From JAKOVR01 sp031415655 (lineage in GTDB: Bacteria; Actinomycetota; Acidimicrobiia; Acidimicrobiales; Acidimicrobilacustridaceae), in the NCBI GenBank assembly GCA_031415655.1, contig JANOSD010000190.1:1-64000 (forward strand): a stretch of DNA of 64,000 nt. Direction: 5' to 3'. The notes beneath the pieces were generated by a model. The model was not told where the DNA came from. It made no database searches and was given only the letters and a program-made list of their open reading frames with translations. Both the position numbers and the translations under genes were made by a program. This document shows, one piece after another, positions 53,052-62,145 of this stretch (position 1 is its first letter; the number at the start of each line of letters is the position of its first letter).

Positions 53052-53901
53052 CGTCGGGCCGCTCGTGGTCGACGTAGTGGTGACGAAGGATCGACGAGCC
53101 GTCGAGGGCGGCCAAAAGACCTCGAACCTTGATGGCACCATCGGGCGCAACCGTGGCGAAACAACCGGCAGGCAGATTGCAGTCGCCGCCGAGTTCTCGG
53201 AGGAACGACCGCTCGATCTCGACCGCCAATCGAGAAGCGGGATCCTCAAGCCGGGCCACCCGCTCCACGAGCTCGCTCGGAGCATCGGCCCGCCGCTCCA
53301 CGACCAGCGCTCCCTGGGCTACCTGCGGGAGCATCACCTCGGCCGAAAACACATCGGCCACCAGCCCTCGCTCTCGCACAGAACCGGACAGGCCGAGCCG
53401 GTCGAGGGCCGCCGCCGCCATCACGATCGCCCCACCAGTTGGGACTTTGTCGAGGCGGGTGGCGATGTTGCCGCGCAGCCCTTCGAACTGGAGGTCTGGG
53501 CGCACGTTGGCCAGCTGGGCTTTCCGCCGCACCGATCCGGTGGCAATCGTCGCCCCGGTAGGCAGCGATGCCAGCGGCGCATGGCCAACGAGCACATCGC
53601 GGGGATCGGCCCGAAGTGGCACGGCGCCGATCACCAGCTCATCGGGACTCACCGCCGGCATGTCCTTGCCGGAGTGCACGGCCAAGTCGGCCCGACCATC
53701 GAGGATCGCCGCCTGGATCTCCTTGACGAATACGCCCTTCCCGCCCATCTCCCAAATGGGTAGGTCGAGCCGTTTGTCGGCGTGGGTTTCGATCACCACG
53801 AGCTCGCAAACCCCACCGAGCTCAGCCGCCACAAACTCGGCCTGCCAAAGCGCCAGCGCGCTGCCGCGGGTGGCGATCCGCACCGGACGACGTGAGCTCA
53901 A
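52981..53901 (-). CDS. hemC: porphobilinogen deaminase (hydroxymethylbilane synthase)
   Basis: HemC joins four porphobilinogens into hydroxymethylbilane for heme and siroheme. 306 aa. Seen: IATRGSALALWQAEFVAAEL, then IWEMGGKGVFVKEIQAAIL (substrate-binding region), the active-site Asp in DLAVHSGKDMPAVSPDELV (family usually SMKD, so a variation), IATGSVRRKAQL, GLRGNIATRLDKV and the cofactor-attachment Cys in LRELGGDCNLPAG. The order rex, siroheme gene, hemA, hemC is leftward; it overlaps hemA by 4 bp and convergent nhaA by 71 bp. Confidence 0.95.
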   Translation of the reverse strand: MSSRRPVRIATRGSALALWQAEFVAAELGGVCELVVIETHADKRLDLPIWEMGGKGVFVKEIQAAILDGRADLAVHSGKDMPAVSPDELVIGAVPLRADPRDVLVGHAPLASLPTGATIATGSVRRKAQLANVRPDLQFEGLRGNIATRLDKVPTGGAIVMAAAALDRLGLSGSVRERGLVADVFSAEVMLPQVAQGALVVERRADAPSELVERVARLEDPASRLAVEIERSFLRELGGDCNLPAGCFATVAPDGAIKVRGLLAALDGSSILRHHYVDHERPDVTRIGADLARHLLDVGGAALLAQ

Positions 53902-55157
53902 AGGTCGAACAGGTCGCGGAGCGACTCGGCGAGCCGTTCGCCTTTGGCCGATCCGGCGGCGTCCTTCACCCGAACGGTGGGGTCGTGGAGCAGCTTGGCC
54001 ACGATGCCCTTGGTGAGGGCCTCTACCGCTTCGAGCTCGCGAGGGTCGAGGTTCGCCAAGCGGGCCCGGAAACGGTCGAGTTCGGCGGCACGCACTTCCT
54101 CGGCCTTGCCGTGCAGCGATCCCACCAACGGCGCAACCTCACGGGCGGACGCAACGGACAAGAACCGCGCCAGCTCGTCTTCCACGATCGTGCGAACCTT
54201 GCCCACTTCGCAACGACGCTCGTTCATCCCGGCCTCGGCGAAGGCCCGAAGATCGTCCATGTCGAGCAGGGTGACGCCGGCAAGCTGCGCAGCCGCGGGA
54301 TCAATGTCGCGCGGCACGGCGACGTCGACGATGAGCAACGGCGCATCGTTGCGACCGGCCATCACTCCGGCCAGCTCGCCGTGCTCGACCAGCAACGACG
54401 AGGCCCCGGTGGAGGTGAGCAGCAGATCAACCTCGGCGAGTTGATCGAGGAGAGCGTCGAGCCGCACGGGCTCCCCGCCCACTCGCGCCGCCAGTTCCTC
54501 GGCTCGTTCCCACGTGCGGTTGGCAATTCGTACCGAGGCTGGTGCTTCGGCACCGAGGGCACGCACCATTCCTTCGCCCATATCGCCGGCACCCAGAACC
54601 AGGATGCGCTGGCCGGCGAGGGTGCCGAGCCGCTCCTTGGCCATGGCGACGGCGGCGGTGGAAACCGACGCGATGTGGCGGGCGATGGCGGTGTCGGTGC
54701 GGGCCCGCTTGCCAACCTCAAGGGCGTGACGGAACAGACCGTTGAGCTGGGTTCCCGTAGCCCGTTCGGTGCGGGCCAATTCCCAGGCGGAACGCACCTG
54801 TCCGAGGATTTCGGTCTCGCCCACGACGGCGGAGTCGAGGCCGGCGGCCACGGAAAACAGGTGCTGCACAGCGACGTCGTCGTAGTGCACGTAGAGGTGG
54901 TCGGTGAAGTCTTCTGGCGGAAGAAACGAGGACTCGCCGAGGAAATCGCGCACATCACGAAAGGCCCCGTGGAATCGTTCCGCGACGACATAGACCTCGG
55001 TGCGATTGCAGGTGGAAAGCACCACCGCTTCGCTCACGTTGTCGCGACCGACGACGTCGTGGAGCGCCTTCACCAACCGATCGTCGGAAAGGGACATTCG
55101 CTCGAGCAGATCGAGCGGAGCGGTGCGGTGATTCAGACCGATGACGACGACAGACAC
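53898..55157 (-). CDS. hemA: glutamyl-tRNA reductase
   Basis: HemA reduces glutamyl-tRNA to glutamate-1-semialdehyde, the first committed step of tetrapyrrole synthesis by the C5 route. 419 aa. Diagnostic residues: VIGLNHRTAPLDLLERMSLS, the catalytic Cys in VVLSTCNRTEVYVV, a middle GETEILGQVRSAWELARTER, and the NADPH loop ILVLGAGDMGEGMVRAL. A C-terminal dimerisation helix domain follows. Its stop overlaps hemC by 4 bp and its start overlaps the siroheme gene by 25 bp, so the set is a tightly coupled operon behind rex. Confidence 0.95.
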   Translation of the reverse strand: MSVVVIGLNHRTAPLDLLERMSLSDDRLVKALHDVVGRDNVSEAVVLSTCNRTEVYVVAERFHGAFRDVRDFLGESSFLPPEDFTDHLYVHYDDVAVQHLFSVAAGLDSAVVGETEILGQVRSAWELARTERATGTQLNGLFRHALEVGKRARTDTAIARHIASVSTAAVAMAKERLGTLAGQRILVLGAGDMGEGMVRALGAEAPASVRIANRTWERAEELAARVGGEPVRLDALLDQLAEVDLLLTSTGASSLLVEHGELAGVMAGRNDAPLLIVDVAVPRDIDPAAAQLAGVTLLDMDDLRAFAEAGMNERRCEVGKVRTIVEDELARFLSVASAREVAPLVGSLHGKAEEVRAAELDRFRARLANLDPRELEAVEALTKGIVAKLLHDPTVRVKDAAGSAKGERLAESLRDLFDL

Positions 55158-55789
55158 GCCTGGAGGCGCTCCTTAGCTTCGGCGAGGCGGCCCTCGCGGA
55201 TCAGCTCTAGCATTCCCGAGGACAGGGCTTCTTGCCAAGCCAAGCCCTCGGTTGAGCGGCCGGCGGCCACGATGGTTTCCCGTTCTTCGGCGAGCATGTC
55301 CATGAGTGTGGCGTATTCGGAGCCGAACTCCTCCGTGTATGTCTCTCGCAGCCATCTTGAGAGCGCCGGGCTGCGCCCACGGGTAGAGAAGGTGACCAGC
55401 AAGTCCCCCTGACGAACCCGACTCGGCAGGGTAAACGAGCAGTTGGCAGGATCGTCGGCGCTGTTGCACCAGATCCCGCGTTCGGTCGCGTCGGCAAAGA
55501 CTGCGGCGTTGACCGTTGGGTCGTCGGTGGCGGTGATCACGAGATAGGCACCGTCGAGATCGGCCGCCGTGTAGCGCCGTTCGTCCCAGCGCAGCGACGC
55601 CGGCGGAGTGAGGCCATCGCCCAACATCTGCGTGACTGGTCGGACCAGCGGCGCCACCACGTGCACGGCGGCCTCACATTCGAGCAGCCCGGCAACTTTG
55701 GCCGCCGCCACCACGCCACCCCCGACCACCAAACATCGTTGGCCCGACACCAACAGATTCACGGGGTAGAGCGGAACCGAGACTGGCAT
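55133..55789 (-). CDS. siroheme synthase N-terminal domain (precorrin-2 dehydrogenase / ferrochelatase)
   Basis: 218 aa, corresponding to the CysG N-terminal half / Met8 family, which oxidises precorrin-2 to sirohydrochlorin and may insert iron. Visible: VSVPLYPVNLLVSGQRCLVV and GGGVVAAAKVAGLLECEAAV (the NAD loop GGGxVAxxK), VVAPLVRPVTQML, YLVITATDDPTVNAAVFADA and IWCNSADDPANCSFTLPSRV. The final segment includes the dimerisation helix region, ATLMDMLAEERETIVAAGRS. It lacks the methyltransferase half. In Streptomyces rex is followed directly by hemA, hemC and hemD; here this gene is inserted after rex. Its stop is 25 bp inside hemA, and its start abuts the rex stop by one base. Confidence 0.87.
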   Translation of the reverse strand: MPVSVPLYPVNLLVSGQRCLVVGGGVVAAAKVAGLLECEAAVHVVAPLVRPVTQMLGDGLTPPASLRWDERRYTAADLDGAYLVITATDDPTVNAAVFADATERGIWCNSADDPANCSFTLPSRVRQGDLLVTFSTRGRSPALSRWLRETYTEEFGSEYATLMDMLAEERETIVAAGRSTEGLAWQEALSSGMLELIREGRLAEAKERLQACLSSSSV

Positions 55790-56556
55790 CAGCTACCAAC
55801 CGCCGTCGGCTGTTGACCGCCAGTAACGCCTTCCGCTCGCTGGCGGTAGAAGCTCAGAATCTGCAACTCCACGGCGAGGTCGACCTTACGCAATGACGCC
55901 TCACCAGGCACCGAAACAACGGCAGGGGCGAAATTGAGCACCGAGGTAATCCCGGCCGCAACCATTCGATCGGCCACGCTTTGCGCCACCGATGCCGGCG
56001 TTGCGATGATGCCGATCGCCGCCCCGAGTTCGGCGACGATCAACGGCAGCTCGTCGATGTGACGGACCGTGAGCTCACCCAACGAGGTACCCACCTTCGC
56101 CGGATCGGCGTCGACCAACGCCGCGACCGGAAATCCGCGGCTACCGAAGCCGCCATAGTTGGCAAGGGCAGCACCGAGATTGCCAATTCCGGCGATCACC
56201 ACGGGCCAATCCTTCATCAGCCCGAGCGCTCGTCGCATCTGAAACATCAGGTATTTGACGTCGTACCCCACGCCCCGCGTGCCGTACGACCCGAGATAGC
56301 TGAGGTCCTTGCGTACTTTTGCGGCGTTCACACCGGCGAGGTCGGCCAGGCGTTCCGATGAAATCGTCTCTTCGGCTTCCTCGTGCACGTCGACAAGAAT
56401 TCGGAGATAGATGGGAAGCCGGGTGACGGTAGCGTCAGGGATTCGACGGAGCCGTTCTGGGGCCACGGCTCCTTCCGAATCGGTGCCGCCATTCGACGCC
56501 GCCGGCCGGGTTTGATGGTGGGGACGGGCGCCGCTCGACCCGTTGTCGCCAGACAT
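55789..56556 (-). CDS. rex: redox-sensing transcriptional repressor Rex
   Basis: Rex binds NADH and NAD+ and represses respiratory or fermentation genes when NADH is high. 255 aa. An N-terminal ~45-residue low-complexity extension precedes a winged helix (RIPDATVTRLPIYLRILVDV, SERLADLAGVNAAKVRKDLS). The Rossmann domain follows, with PVVIAGIGNLGAALANYGGF, AALVDADPAKVG and the C-terminal VLNFAPAVVSVPGEA. The C-terminal helix, LAVELQILSFYRQR, swaps between subunits. It leads the leftward rex, siroheme, hemA, hemC operon. A partial Rex operator lies about 32 bp upstream of its start, so autoregulation is plausible. Confidence 0.94.
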   Translation of the reverse strand: MSGDNGSSGARPHHQTRPAASNGGTDSEGAVAPERLRRIPDATVTRLPIYLRILVDVHEEAEETISSERLADLAGVNAAKVRKDLSYLGSYGTRGVGYDVKYLMFQMRRALGLMKDWPVVIAGIGNLGAALANYGGFGSRGFPVAALVDADPAKVGTSLGELTVRHIDELPLIVAELGAAIGIIATPASVAQSVADRMVAAGITSVLNFAPAVVSVPGEASLRKVDLAVELQILSFYRQRAEGVTGGQQPTAVGS

Positions 56557-56578
56557 GATCTGCGCAGGCTAGCGGCCC

Positions 56579-56594
56579 TTTTCACGAGTTCACA
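56579..56594 (-). promoter_or_regulatory. partial Rex operator upstream of rex
   Basis: On the minus strand the sequence TGTGAACTCGTGAAAA lies about 22-38 bases before the rex start. The left half TGTGAAC matches the actinobacterial Rex operator consensus TGTGAACNNNTTCACA exactly, but only half of the right half does. It would be a weak or half site. Its role is inferred from position and similarity. Confidence 0.35.
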
Positions 56595-56623
56595 AAGCGG
56601 CCCGAACCACCCCAATCGGCGCT

Positions 56624-56665
56624 CTGGATGACATTCCGCCCGTATGCGGGCGGATTCTCATCCAG
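56624..56665. repeat. REP-like palindrome, copy 2
   Basis: Left arm CTGGATGACATTCCGCCCG (56624-56642), loop TATG, right arm CGGGCGGATTCTCATCCAG (56647-56665), with 17 of 19 pairs. The left arm differs from the 22.9-kb copy at a single base, and the two loops share TAT. It lies between rex and the downstream end of the acyl-CoA synthetase gene. Confidence 0.85.
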
Positions 56666-56714
56666 AACGAATCGGACCCGCATTTGGGAACCGTGGGCGA
56701 GGACGAAAAGCCGG

Positions 56715-58223
56715 TCAGCGCAGGGCGCGTCGGAGCACTTTGCCGCCGGAGCCTTGGGGCAATTCATCCACGAACATCACCTTGCTCGGGCACTTGTAGC
56801 GGGCGACTCGCTCCGAACACCAGGCGATGATGTCGTCTTCCTCCGCCGATACGCCATCGGCCAACACCACAAAGGCCTTCACCGCTTCACCGGAATGGGG
56901 GTGGGGAACGCCAATCACGGCGCAGGCTTCGACCGCCGGGTGCTCGATAAGGACGCCTTCGATCTCGGCCGGGAACACATTAAAGCCGGACACGATGATG
57001 ATGTCCTTGGCCCGATCGACGAGGTAGAGATAACCATCGTCGTCGATCACGGCAACGTCGCCAGTGCGGAGCCAACCGTCGGCGCTGAGCACGCTGGCGC
57101 TGGCCGACACATCGTTCCAGTAGCCCTTAAACACGTTTGGCCCGCGGACCCACACTTCGCCCGAATCACCCACCAAAGCATCTTCGCCATCGGCGTCGAC
57201 CAAACGGACCTCTACGCCGGGCACGATCGTGCCAATCGAGCCTCGCGGCGCATCCGTGCCGGTGGCAGTGCTCACGACCGGTGCTGTCTCGGTGAGGCCG
57301 TAACCCTCACGAAGTACGAGGTCGAACTTGTCGTCGATGGCTTGGGCCGTTTCGATGGAGAGCTTGGCCGCGCCGGACACGGCAAGGCGCACCGAGGCGA
57401 AGGCGCGGGGGCTGGCGCCTGGCAACGCTGCCCATGCCGACCACATCGTGGGAGGACCACTGACCACCGTGATGCCGTGGTTCTCGATCGCCTCGAGGGC
57501 CGAGGATGGGTCGAAGCGCTCGATGAGCACAACCGACGAACCCTGGTAGAGCGAGAGGTTCAGCACGACGTTAAGGCCGAAGATATGGAACATCGGGAGC
57601 ACGCCCAACACCCGGTCGGCGGGGGTTTGTGAACGGCCCGGATGAGCTTGCGTTTGTTCGAGGTTCGACAACAGGTTGCCGTGGGTGAGCATCGCCGCTT
57701 TGGGCGTTCCGGCGGTGCCGCTCGTGAACATGAGCACGGCCAGCTCATCGGTTTGGCGTTCCACCATGTTGGCGGGGGACGAAGCCATGACGTCGTCGAG
57801 CAGGACCGCGCCGGGGTAGTCGACACCCGCGGTGGCAATGACGTGCTCAAGGTCGGGAACGTCGGAGCGGTTGATGGCCGTGAGGGCGGGAATCACCCCG
57901 GGGGTAGCGATGAGCACCTTGGCGCCGGTGACGGCGAGGTACTTCTCGATCTCCGGTGCGGGCATGGCGGGGTTCACCGGTACCACCACGGCACCCACAC
58001 CCAGCGACGCCAGGTAGCTCACCACGAAGTACCAGTTGTTTCCGCAGGCAACGGCCACACGGTCGCCTGGCTCCACGCCCAGTTCGATGAGCCCGCCGCG
58101 AAAGCCTGCTACTTGCTGCCCGAGGGCCCCGTAGGTAGTGGTCTTGCCGCGACTAATGACGGCGACCGAGTCGGCGGGATGGGTGTCGATGATCGCGGCC
58201 AGATTCACAAGCCCATGCTCCAA
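56715..58223 (-). CDS. AMP-dependent acyl-CoA synthetase/ligase
   Basis: 502 aa of the ANL superfamily. It activates a carboxylic acid with ATP and transfers it to CoA. The adenylate motifs are in order: P-loop LMFTSGTAGTPKAAMLTHGN, VLPMFHIFGLNVVLNLSLYQ, GLTETAPVV, WVRGPNVFKGYWND, GWLRTGDVAVIDDDGYLYLVDR (Asp of the ribose site) and the catalytic lysine near the end in GSGGKVLRR. GFNVFPAEIEGVLIEHPAV is typical. Length and motifs fit a medium- or long-chain fatty acyl-CoA ligase, but acid specificity cannot be told. It is divergent from the ABC-2 transporter pair, with the two starts about 115 bp apart. Confidence 0.91.
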   Translation of the reverse strand: MEHGLVNLAAIIDTHPADSVAVISRGKTTTYGALGQQVAGFRGGLIELGVEPGDRVAVACGNNWYFVVSYLASLGVGAVVVPVNPAMPAPEIEKYLAVTGAKVLIATPGVIPALTAINRSDVPDLEHVIATAGVDYPGAVLLDDVMASSPANMVERQTDELAVLMFTSGTAGTPKAAMLTHGNLLSNLEQTQAHPGRSQTPADRVLGVLPMFHIFGLNVVLNLSLYQGSSVVLIERFDPSSALEAIENHGITVVSGPPTMWSAWAALPGASPRAFASVRLAVSGAAKLSIETAQAIDDKFDLVLREGYGLTETAPVVSTATGTDAPRGSIGTIVPGVEVRLVDADGEDALVGDSGEVWVRGPNVFKGYWNDVSASASVLSADGWLRTGDVAVIDDDGYLYLVDRAKDIIIVSGFNVFPAEIEGVLIEHPAVEACAVIGVPHPHSGEAVKAFVVLADGVSAEEDDIIAWCSERVARYKCPSKVMFVDELPQGSGGKVLRRALR

Positions 58224-58338
58224 AGCGAGAGGGTTACAAACAACTCACAGTACCGCTGAACGGAACACTACGTGCGATCGAGTGAGATATTCGTGGAGTT
58301 CGTCACTGCTTGCTGCGTTCACCGGGCAGACTGTGGGA

Positions 58339-59346
58339 GTGACGGCGGCCATCAGCACGACAGACCTGACGCGGGGCTTCGCCAGCGGCCTCGCCCTCGA
58401 CGGCGTCACCCTCTCCGTCGAACCGGGTGAGGTATTGGCGTTGCTCGGCCCCAATGGGGCGGGCAAGACCACGACCGTACGGATGCTCAACGGCCTGCTC
58501 GCACCCCATCGCGGTTCGTCGATGGTTCTGGGGTTGAACCCGGCAGTCGACGGCAACGCGGTGCGGGAACGCACCGGGGTGCTCACCGAGAATGCCGGCC
58601 TCGACGATCGGCTCACCACCCGGGAGAACCTCGAGTTCACGGCCCGGATGCGGGGCTTTTCGCCCGACGAGAGCCGGCGTCGCACCGACGAGCTGCTTGA
58701 ACGGTTCGGCATGACCGAACGAGCGAACGACCTCACCCAAGGCTTTTCGACGGGGCAACGCAAACGGGTGGCGTTAGCTCGTGCGTTGTTGCACGAACCG
58801 GAGGTGCTGTTCCTCGACGAACCCACCTCAGGCCTCGATCCCACCGGCACTCGTGATGTCATTGAGCTGGTCTCCGACCTGGCGGGCGAAGGGCGCACCA
58901 TCGTGCTGGCCACTCATTTTCTCGGTGAAGCGGGCAAACTCGCCGATCGCATGGCGGTGCTGCACCGTGGCCGACTGATGGCCTTTGGCGCCCCCGACGA
59001 GCTCGCCCGCGACCTCTGGCAAGGCATCGCCGCCGAGATCGACTGCGGCGGACCGATCGGTGAGGTCAAACTCGCCACGTTGCGGAGCCTGCCTGGGGTG
59101 CTTGAGGTTAGCGAACAGGCCGACGGCGTTTCGTTGCGCGTCGACAATCGCGCCACCGTGCCCCGAATCGTGGTGGCCCTCGTCGGCCTCGACGTGCCGG
59201 TATTCGGCGCCGAGGCCCACAATCCCACGTTGGAAGACGTCTACTTTGCCGTGGAGAAACGAATCGAAGCGGAGGCGGGCGCGCCGATTAGCGACGGCTT
59301 CCTCGCCCGGACCCGATCAGGCGACGGCCAGAACGAGGACATCTGA
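58339..59346 (+). CDS. ABC-2 type transporter ATP-binding protein
   Basis: 335 aa from the GTG at 58339; upstream reading is not family-like. Walker A LLGPNGAGKTTTVRMLNGLL, Q-loop region VLTENAGLDDRLTTRENLEF, a modified signature FSTGQRKRVALARALLHEP, Walker B VLFLDEPTSGLDPTGTRDV and the switch histidine in VLATHFLGEA. The C-terminal ~70 residues form the extra domain seen in drug or lipid exporter ATPases (HNPTLEDVYFAVE). Its stop overlaps the permease start by 1 bp (TGATG). The substrate is unknown. The FSTG signature is a mild deviation from LSGG. Confidence 0.88.
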   Translation: MTAAISTTDLTRGFASGLALDGVTLSVEPGEVLALLGPNGAGKTTTVRMLNGLLAPHRGSSMVLGLNPAVDGNAVRERTGVLTENAGLDDRLTTRENLEFTARMRGFSPDESRRRTDELLERFGMTERANDLTQGFSTGQRKRVALARALLHEPEVLFLDEPTSGLDPTGTRDVIELVSDLAGEGRTIVLATHFLGEAGKLADRMAVLHRGRLMAFGAPDELARDLWQGIAAEIDCGGPIGEVKLATLRSLPGVLEVSEQADGVSLRVDNRATVPRIVVALVGLDVPVFGAEAHNPTLEDVYFAVEKRIEAEAGAPISDGFLARTRSGDGQNEDI

Positions 59347-60158
59347 TGAGTCGGAACTGGACCGCAATCAAAACCGTGATCGCCAAGGACATCCGCGCCG
59401 TGCGACGGAGCAAATCAATCACCATTCCTATGTTCTCGGTGCCGGCGGTCCTCCTTATCGTGCTGCCCGTTGGCATGGGCATCTTCGCCACGTCGGTTCC
59501 TACGGAACAGATGGAAACGGCGCTCAGCTCGCCGATCGTGCGGGAGATCGTGAAGCCGATCCTGGAGTTACCCAGCCGCGAGCGCCTCGTGGTGCTGATT
59601 CTTGGGTACATGCTCTCGCCCCTGCTGCTCGTGATCCCGCTGATGGTTTCCGCCGTTCTCGCTGCCGACTCGTTCGCCGGGGAAAAGGAACGGCGCACGT
59701 TGGAGGGGCTGCTCCTACTTCCCATCGACGACCGAGACCTGTTCATCGCCAAGGTGTTGGGGGCATTCCTCCCGGCCGTGGCGATCACCTGGATCAGCGC
59801 GGTGTTCTATGCCGTCATTTGCAATGCCATCGCCTGGCCCACCCTCGGTCGACTCTTTTTGCCCTTCACCCAGTGGACGATCACGATGCTGTGGGTCGCC
59901 CCCGCGGTTGCCCTCCTTGCGCTGGGCTTACTAGTGATCGTCAGCAGCAAAGCCAAGACCACCCAAGAAGCGAATCAGCTCGGCGGCGCCGTGATTCTCC
60001 CGCTCGTTTTTGTCGCCGCCGCGCAGTCGAGCGGCCTCATGTTGGCGCCAGTCATCGGCGTCCTGGTGGCAGGGTCGCTCGTATGGGCGCTCGCCCTTGG
60101 CCTCATCACGTTCAACGCCCGGCGATTCACCCGCGACCGACTCGCCTCACGCTCCTAA
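59346..60158 (+). CDS. ABC-2 type transporter permease
   Basis: 270 aa with six predicted membrane helices (for example IPMFSVPAVLLIVLPVGMG and SPLLLVIPLMVSAVLAADSF). The conserved segment SFAGEKERRTLEGLLLLPID after the second helix is the coupling region of ABC-2 permeases. An N-terminal cytoplasmic helix precedes the first segment (KTVIAKDIRAVRRSKS). It forms a coupled pair with the ATPase. A lipoprotein hydrolase follows on the same strand, 64 bp on, and may or may not be related. The exporter's cargo is unknown. Confidence 0.85.
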   Translation: MSRNWTAIKTVIAKDIRAVRRSKSITIPMFSVPAVLLIVLPVGMGIFATSVPTEQMETALSSPIVREIVKPILELPSRERLVVLILGYMLSPLLLVIPLMVSAVLAADSFAGEKERRTLEGLLLLPIDDRDLFIAKVLGAFLPAVAITWISAVFYAVICNAIAWPTLGRLFLPFTQWTITMLWVAPAVALLALGLLVIVSSKAKTTQEANQLGGAVILPLVFVAAAQSSGLMLAPVIGVLVAGSLVWALALGLITFNARRFTRDRLASRS

Positions 60159-60222
60159 GCGGAGCAACCCACGGCGGAGGGCGACGCGGTTCTGTGACCC
60201 GCACCACCTACAGTTTCCGCCC

Positions 60223-61323
60223 GTGTCCCTGCGAACCCGAGCCGTCGTCGCCTTCGCCTGCACCGCCGGGCTTGCGGGGATGGTCGTGTCGTGCGGAGGG
60301 GGAACTGAGGACGCTGGGCCGCTCCGACCCGAAGTGATCGAAATCCGTGGAACCGCCCCCAGCACCACGGTCAAGAACCGCCCCACTGCCACCGGATCAT
60401 CTCTCGCCGGCCCGGAGATCACGCTGCCGACCAACACCAGCATCGGGGTGGACCTTGGCCCGAGGGGGGGCACGATCGCCCCCGGAGTGAACGTCACCCC
60501 CACCACTGCGACGGGCAGCGCCCCCTACAAGGTCGAAACCGGCAAAGTCACCCTCACCGACACGACCCGCGGCACACCGGCTCGGGGGAGCACCGAAGCC
60601 TCGGACCGCAGAGTGCTCGAAACCACGATGTACGTGCCCGTTGGGCGACCCAAAGCGCCGCTCATCGTGTTCGCTATTGGGTTCAACGCGTCGGCCGAAA
60701 CGTACGACACGTTCGTGCGGGAGATCGCCGCCGGTGGCTACATGGTGGCCGTACCGGAGTTTCCTTTGGCCACCAGCACCCTGCCCGGCAAGGCCTCGCA
60801 AGCCGACCTACCGAACCAACCCGCCGATGTGAAGTTCGTAATCAGCCAACTCCTCGAGGCGTCGCAGCGCACGGGCGCCTTCTTCAACGCCATCGACGCC
60901 AACCGCATCGGGGTCGTCGGCCAAAGTGACGGCGGAAACACCGTGTCGGCGATCGGCCTTAACTCCTGCTGTATCGACACGCGGGTGAAAGCCGTGGTGT
61001 CGCTGGCCGGCGAGAAGGCGTTCATGCCGTCAACCTGGGTAAATACCGGAACGCTCCCCTATTTGGCGATCCACGGCACCGCCGACACGATCACCCCCTA
61101 CGCCCGAAGCGAAGAGCTTTACGCCACGGCCGGCAGTCCCAAGTTCCTTGCCTCCATCGCCGGCGCAGACCACCTCGGCCCCGTCACCGACAACACCGTT
61201 CGCCCCGCCGTAGCCAAGCTCACCCTCGAGTTTCTCGAGTTCTACGTGAACGCCGACTCCAACGCCTACGACCGGTTCTTAGCCGCCGCAAAGGTTCCGC
61301 CGTTCAGCCTCACCGGCGCCTGA
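60223..61323 (+). CDS. lipoprotein alpha/beta hydrolase (dienelactone hydrolase/chlorophyllase-like)
   Basis: 366 aa from a GTG at 60223. The signal ends LAGMVVSCGG, a good lipobox, followed by a ~100-residue Thr/Pro-rich linker and then the hydrolase. The nucleophile elbow is GVVGQSDGGNTVSAIG (G-x-S-x-G, Ser in the centre), the acid probably lies in AIHGTADTITPYARSEELY, and the histidine in IAGADHLGPVT. This fits serine hydrolases anchored outside the cell; the order matches the dienelactone hydrolase and chlorophyllase-type families. A pair of cysteines (NSCCIDTR) sits after the nucleophile elbow. The substrate is unknown; ester hydrolysis is likely. Confidence 0.82.
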   Translation: MSLRTRAVVAFACTAGLAGMVVSCGGGTEDAGPLRPEVIEIRGTAPSTTVKNRPTATGSSLAGPEITLPTNTSIGVDLGPRGGTIAPGVNVTPTTATGSAPYKVETGKVTLTDTTRGTPARGSTEASDRRVLETTMYVPVGRPKAPLIVFAIGFNASAETYDTFVREIAAGGYMVAVPEFPLATSTLPGKASQADLPNQPADVKFVISQLLEASQRTGAFFNAIDANRIGVVGQSDGGNTVSAIGLNSCCIDTRVKAVVSLAGEKAFMPSTWVNTGTLPYLAIHGTADTITPYARSEELYATAGSPKFLASIAGADHLGPVTDNTVRPAVAKLTLEFLEFYVNADSNAYDRFLAAAKVPPFSLTGA

Positions 61324-61364
61324 TTCCCGCTTGATGCGGCGGCGGCACAACGAACTATGGGACG

Positions 61365-62006
61365 ATGAACCAGATGGTTGACTCACGTACCGACACCCGT
61401 ACCGCTCCGGCGGATGTTCCCCGGGAGCCCCTCACCCGCGAGTCCGTGGTGGGCGCAGCGCGGGCCCACATCGTGGAACGCGGCCTCGAGTCGATCTCAC
61501 TGCGCCAGATTGGAGCCAGCCTCGGGGTAACCGCGCCCGCGCTCTACGCGTACGTCACCGACAAACGGGACCTCTTGCGTGGGGTGGCCGAGTCAGCTTT
61601 TCAGGAACTGCTCACCCGTTTCGACGCGGTGAGGGAAACAGAACCGCTCACCCGAATGCGAGCGTTGAGCCGGGTGTACATCACCTTCGCGCTTGAGAAC
61701 CCGGAACTCTTTCGCACGATGTTCCTCTTCCCACCAGAACTCGCCCTGGGCGACACCACCGGGCAGGAACTCCCTCTCGCTACGCAGGCGTTCAACTACG
61801 CCATCGATGCCCTCACCGCTGCCCAAGCCGCTGGCCTCGTCCGTGACGACGTCGATCCGCTCATTGTGACCTTCACCAACTGGACGGTCACCCATGGCCT
61901 GGCCACGGTGTTGAACCTCGGCTTTGCCTTCGACGCCGCTACCCGCGACCTGCTGGTGGAAAGCACGCTCGACACGCTGATCGCCGGCCTTCGACCGCCT
62001 GACTGA
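61365..62006 (+). CDS. TetR/AcrR family transcriptional regulator
   Basis: 213 aa. The N-terminal helix-turn-helix is clear: AARAHIVERGLESISLRQIG, ASLGVTAPALYAYVTDKRDL. The C-terminal ligand-binding half (about 85-205) is all helical and of the WHG-like group (LENPELFRTMFLFPPELALG). It lies 41 bp after the lipoprotein hydrolase on the same strand, so it may share a transcript or control the exporter and hydrolase; no operator was identified. The natural ligand is not known. Confidence 0.9.
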   Translation: MNQMVDSRTDTRTAPADVPREPLTRESVVGAARAHIVERGLESISLRQIGASLGVTAPALYAYVTDKRDLLRGVAESAFQELLTRFDAVRETEPLTRMRALSRVYITFALENPELFRTMFLFPPELALGDTTGQELPLATQAFNYAIDALTAAQAAGLVRDDVDPLIVTFTNWTVTHGLATVLNLGFAFDAATRDLLVESTLDTLIAGLRPPD

Positions 62007-62145
62007 GCTGACCCTCCCAGACGCGCTCCTAGTCGGTGAAGAGGGCGAGGCCGTCGGCCACCGGACATTCGACGCGGTTGAGGAGCGGCCACGCCGCTAC
62101 CGTGCCAATGTCCAGGTCCTGGCCGACTATCTCGCCCTTGACGCC

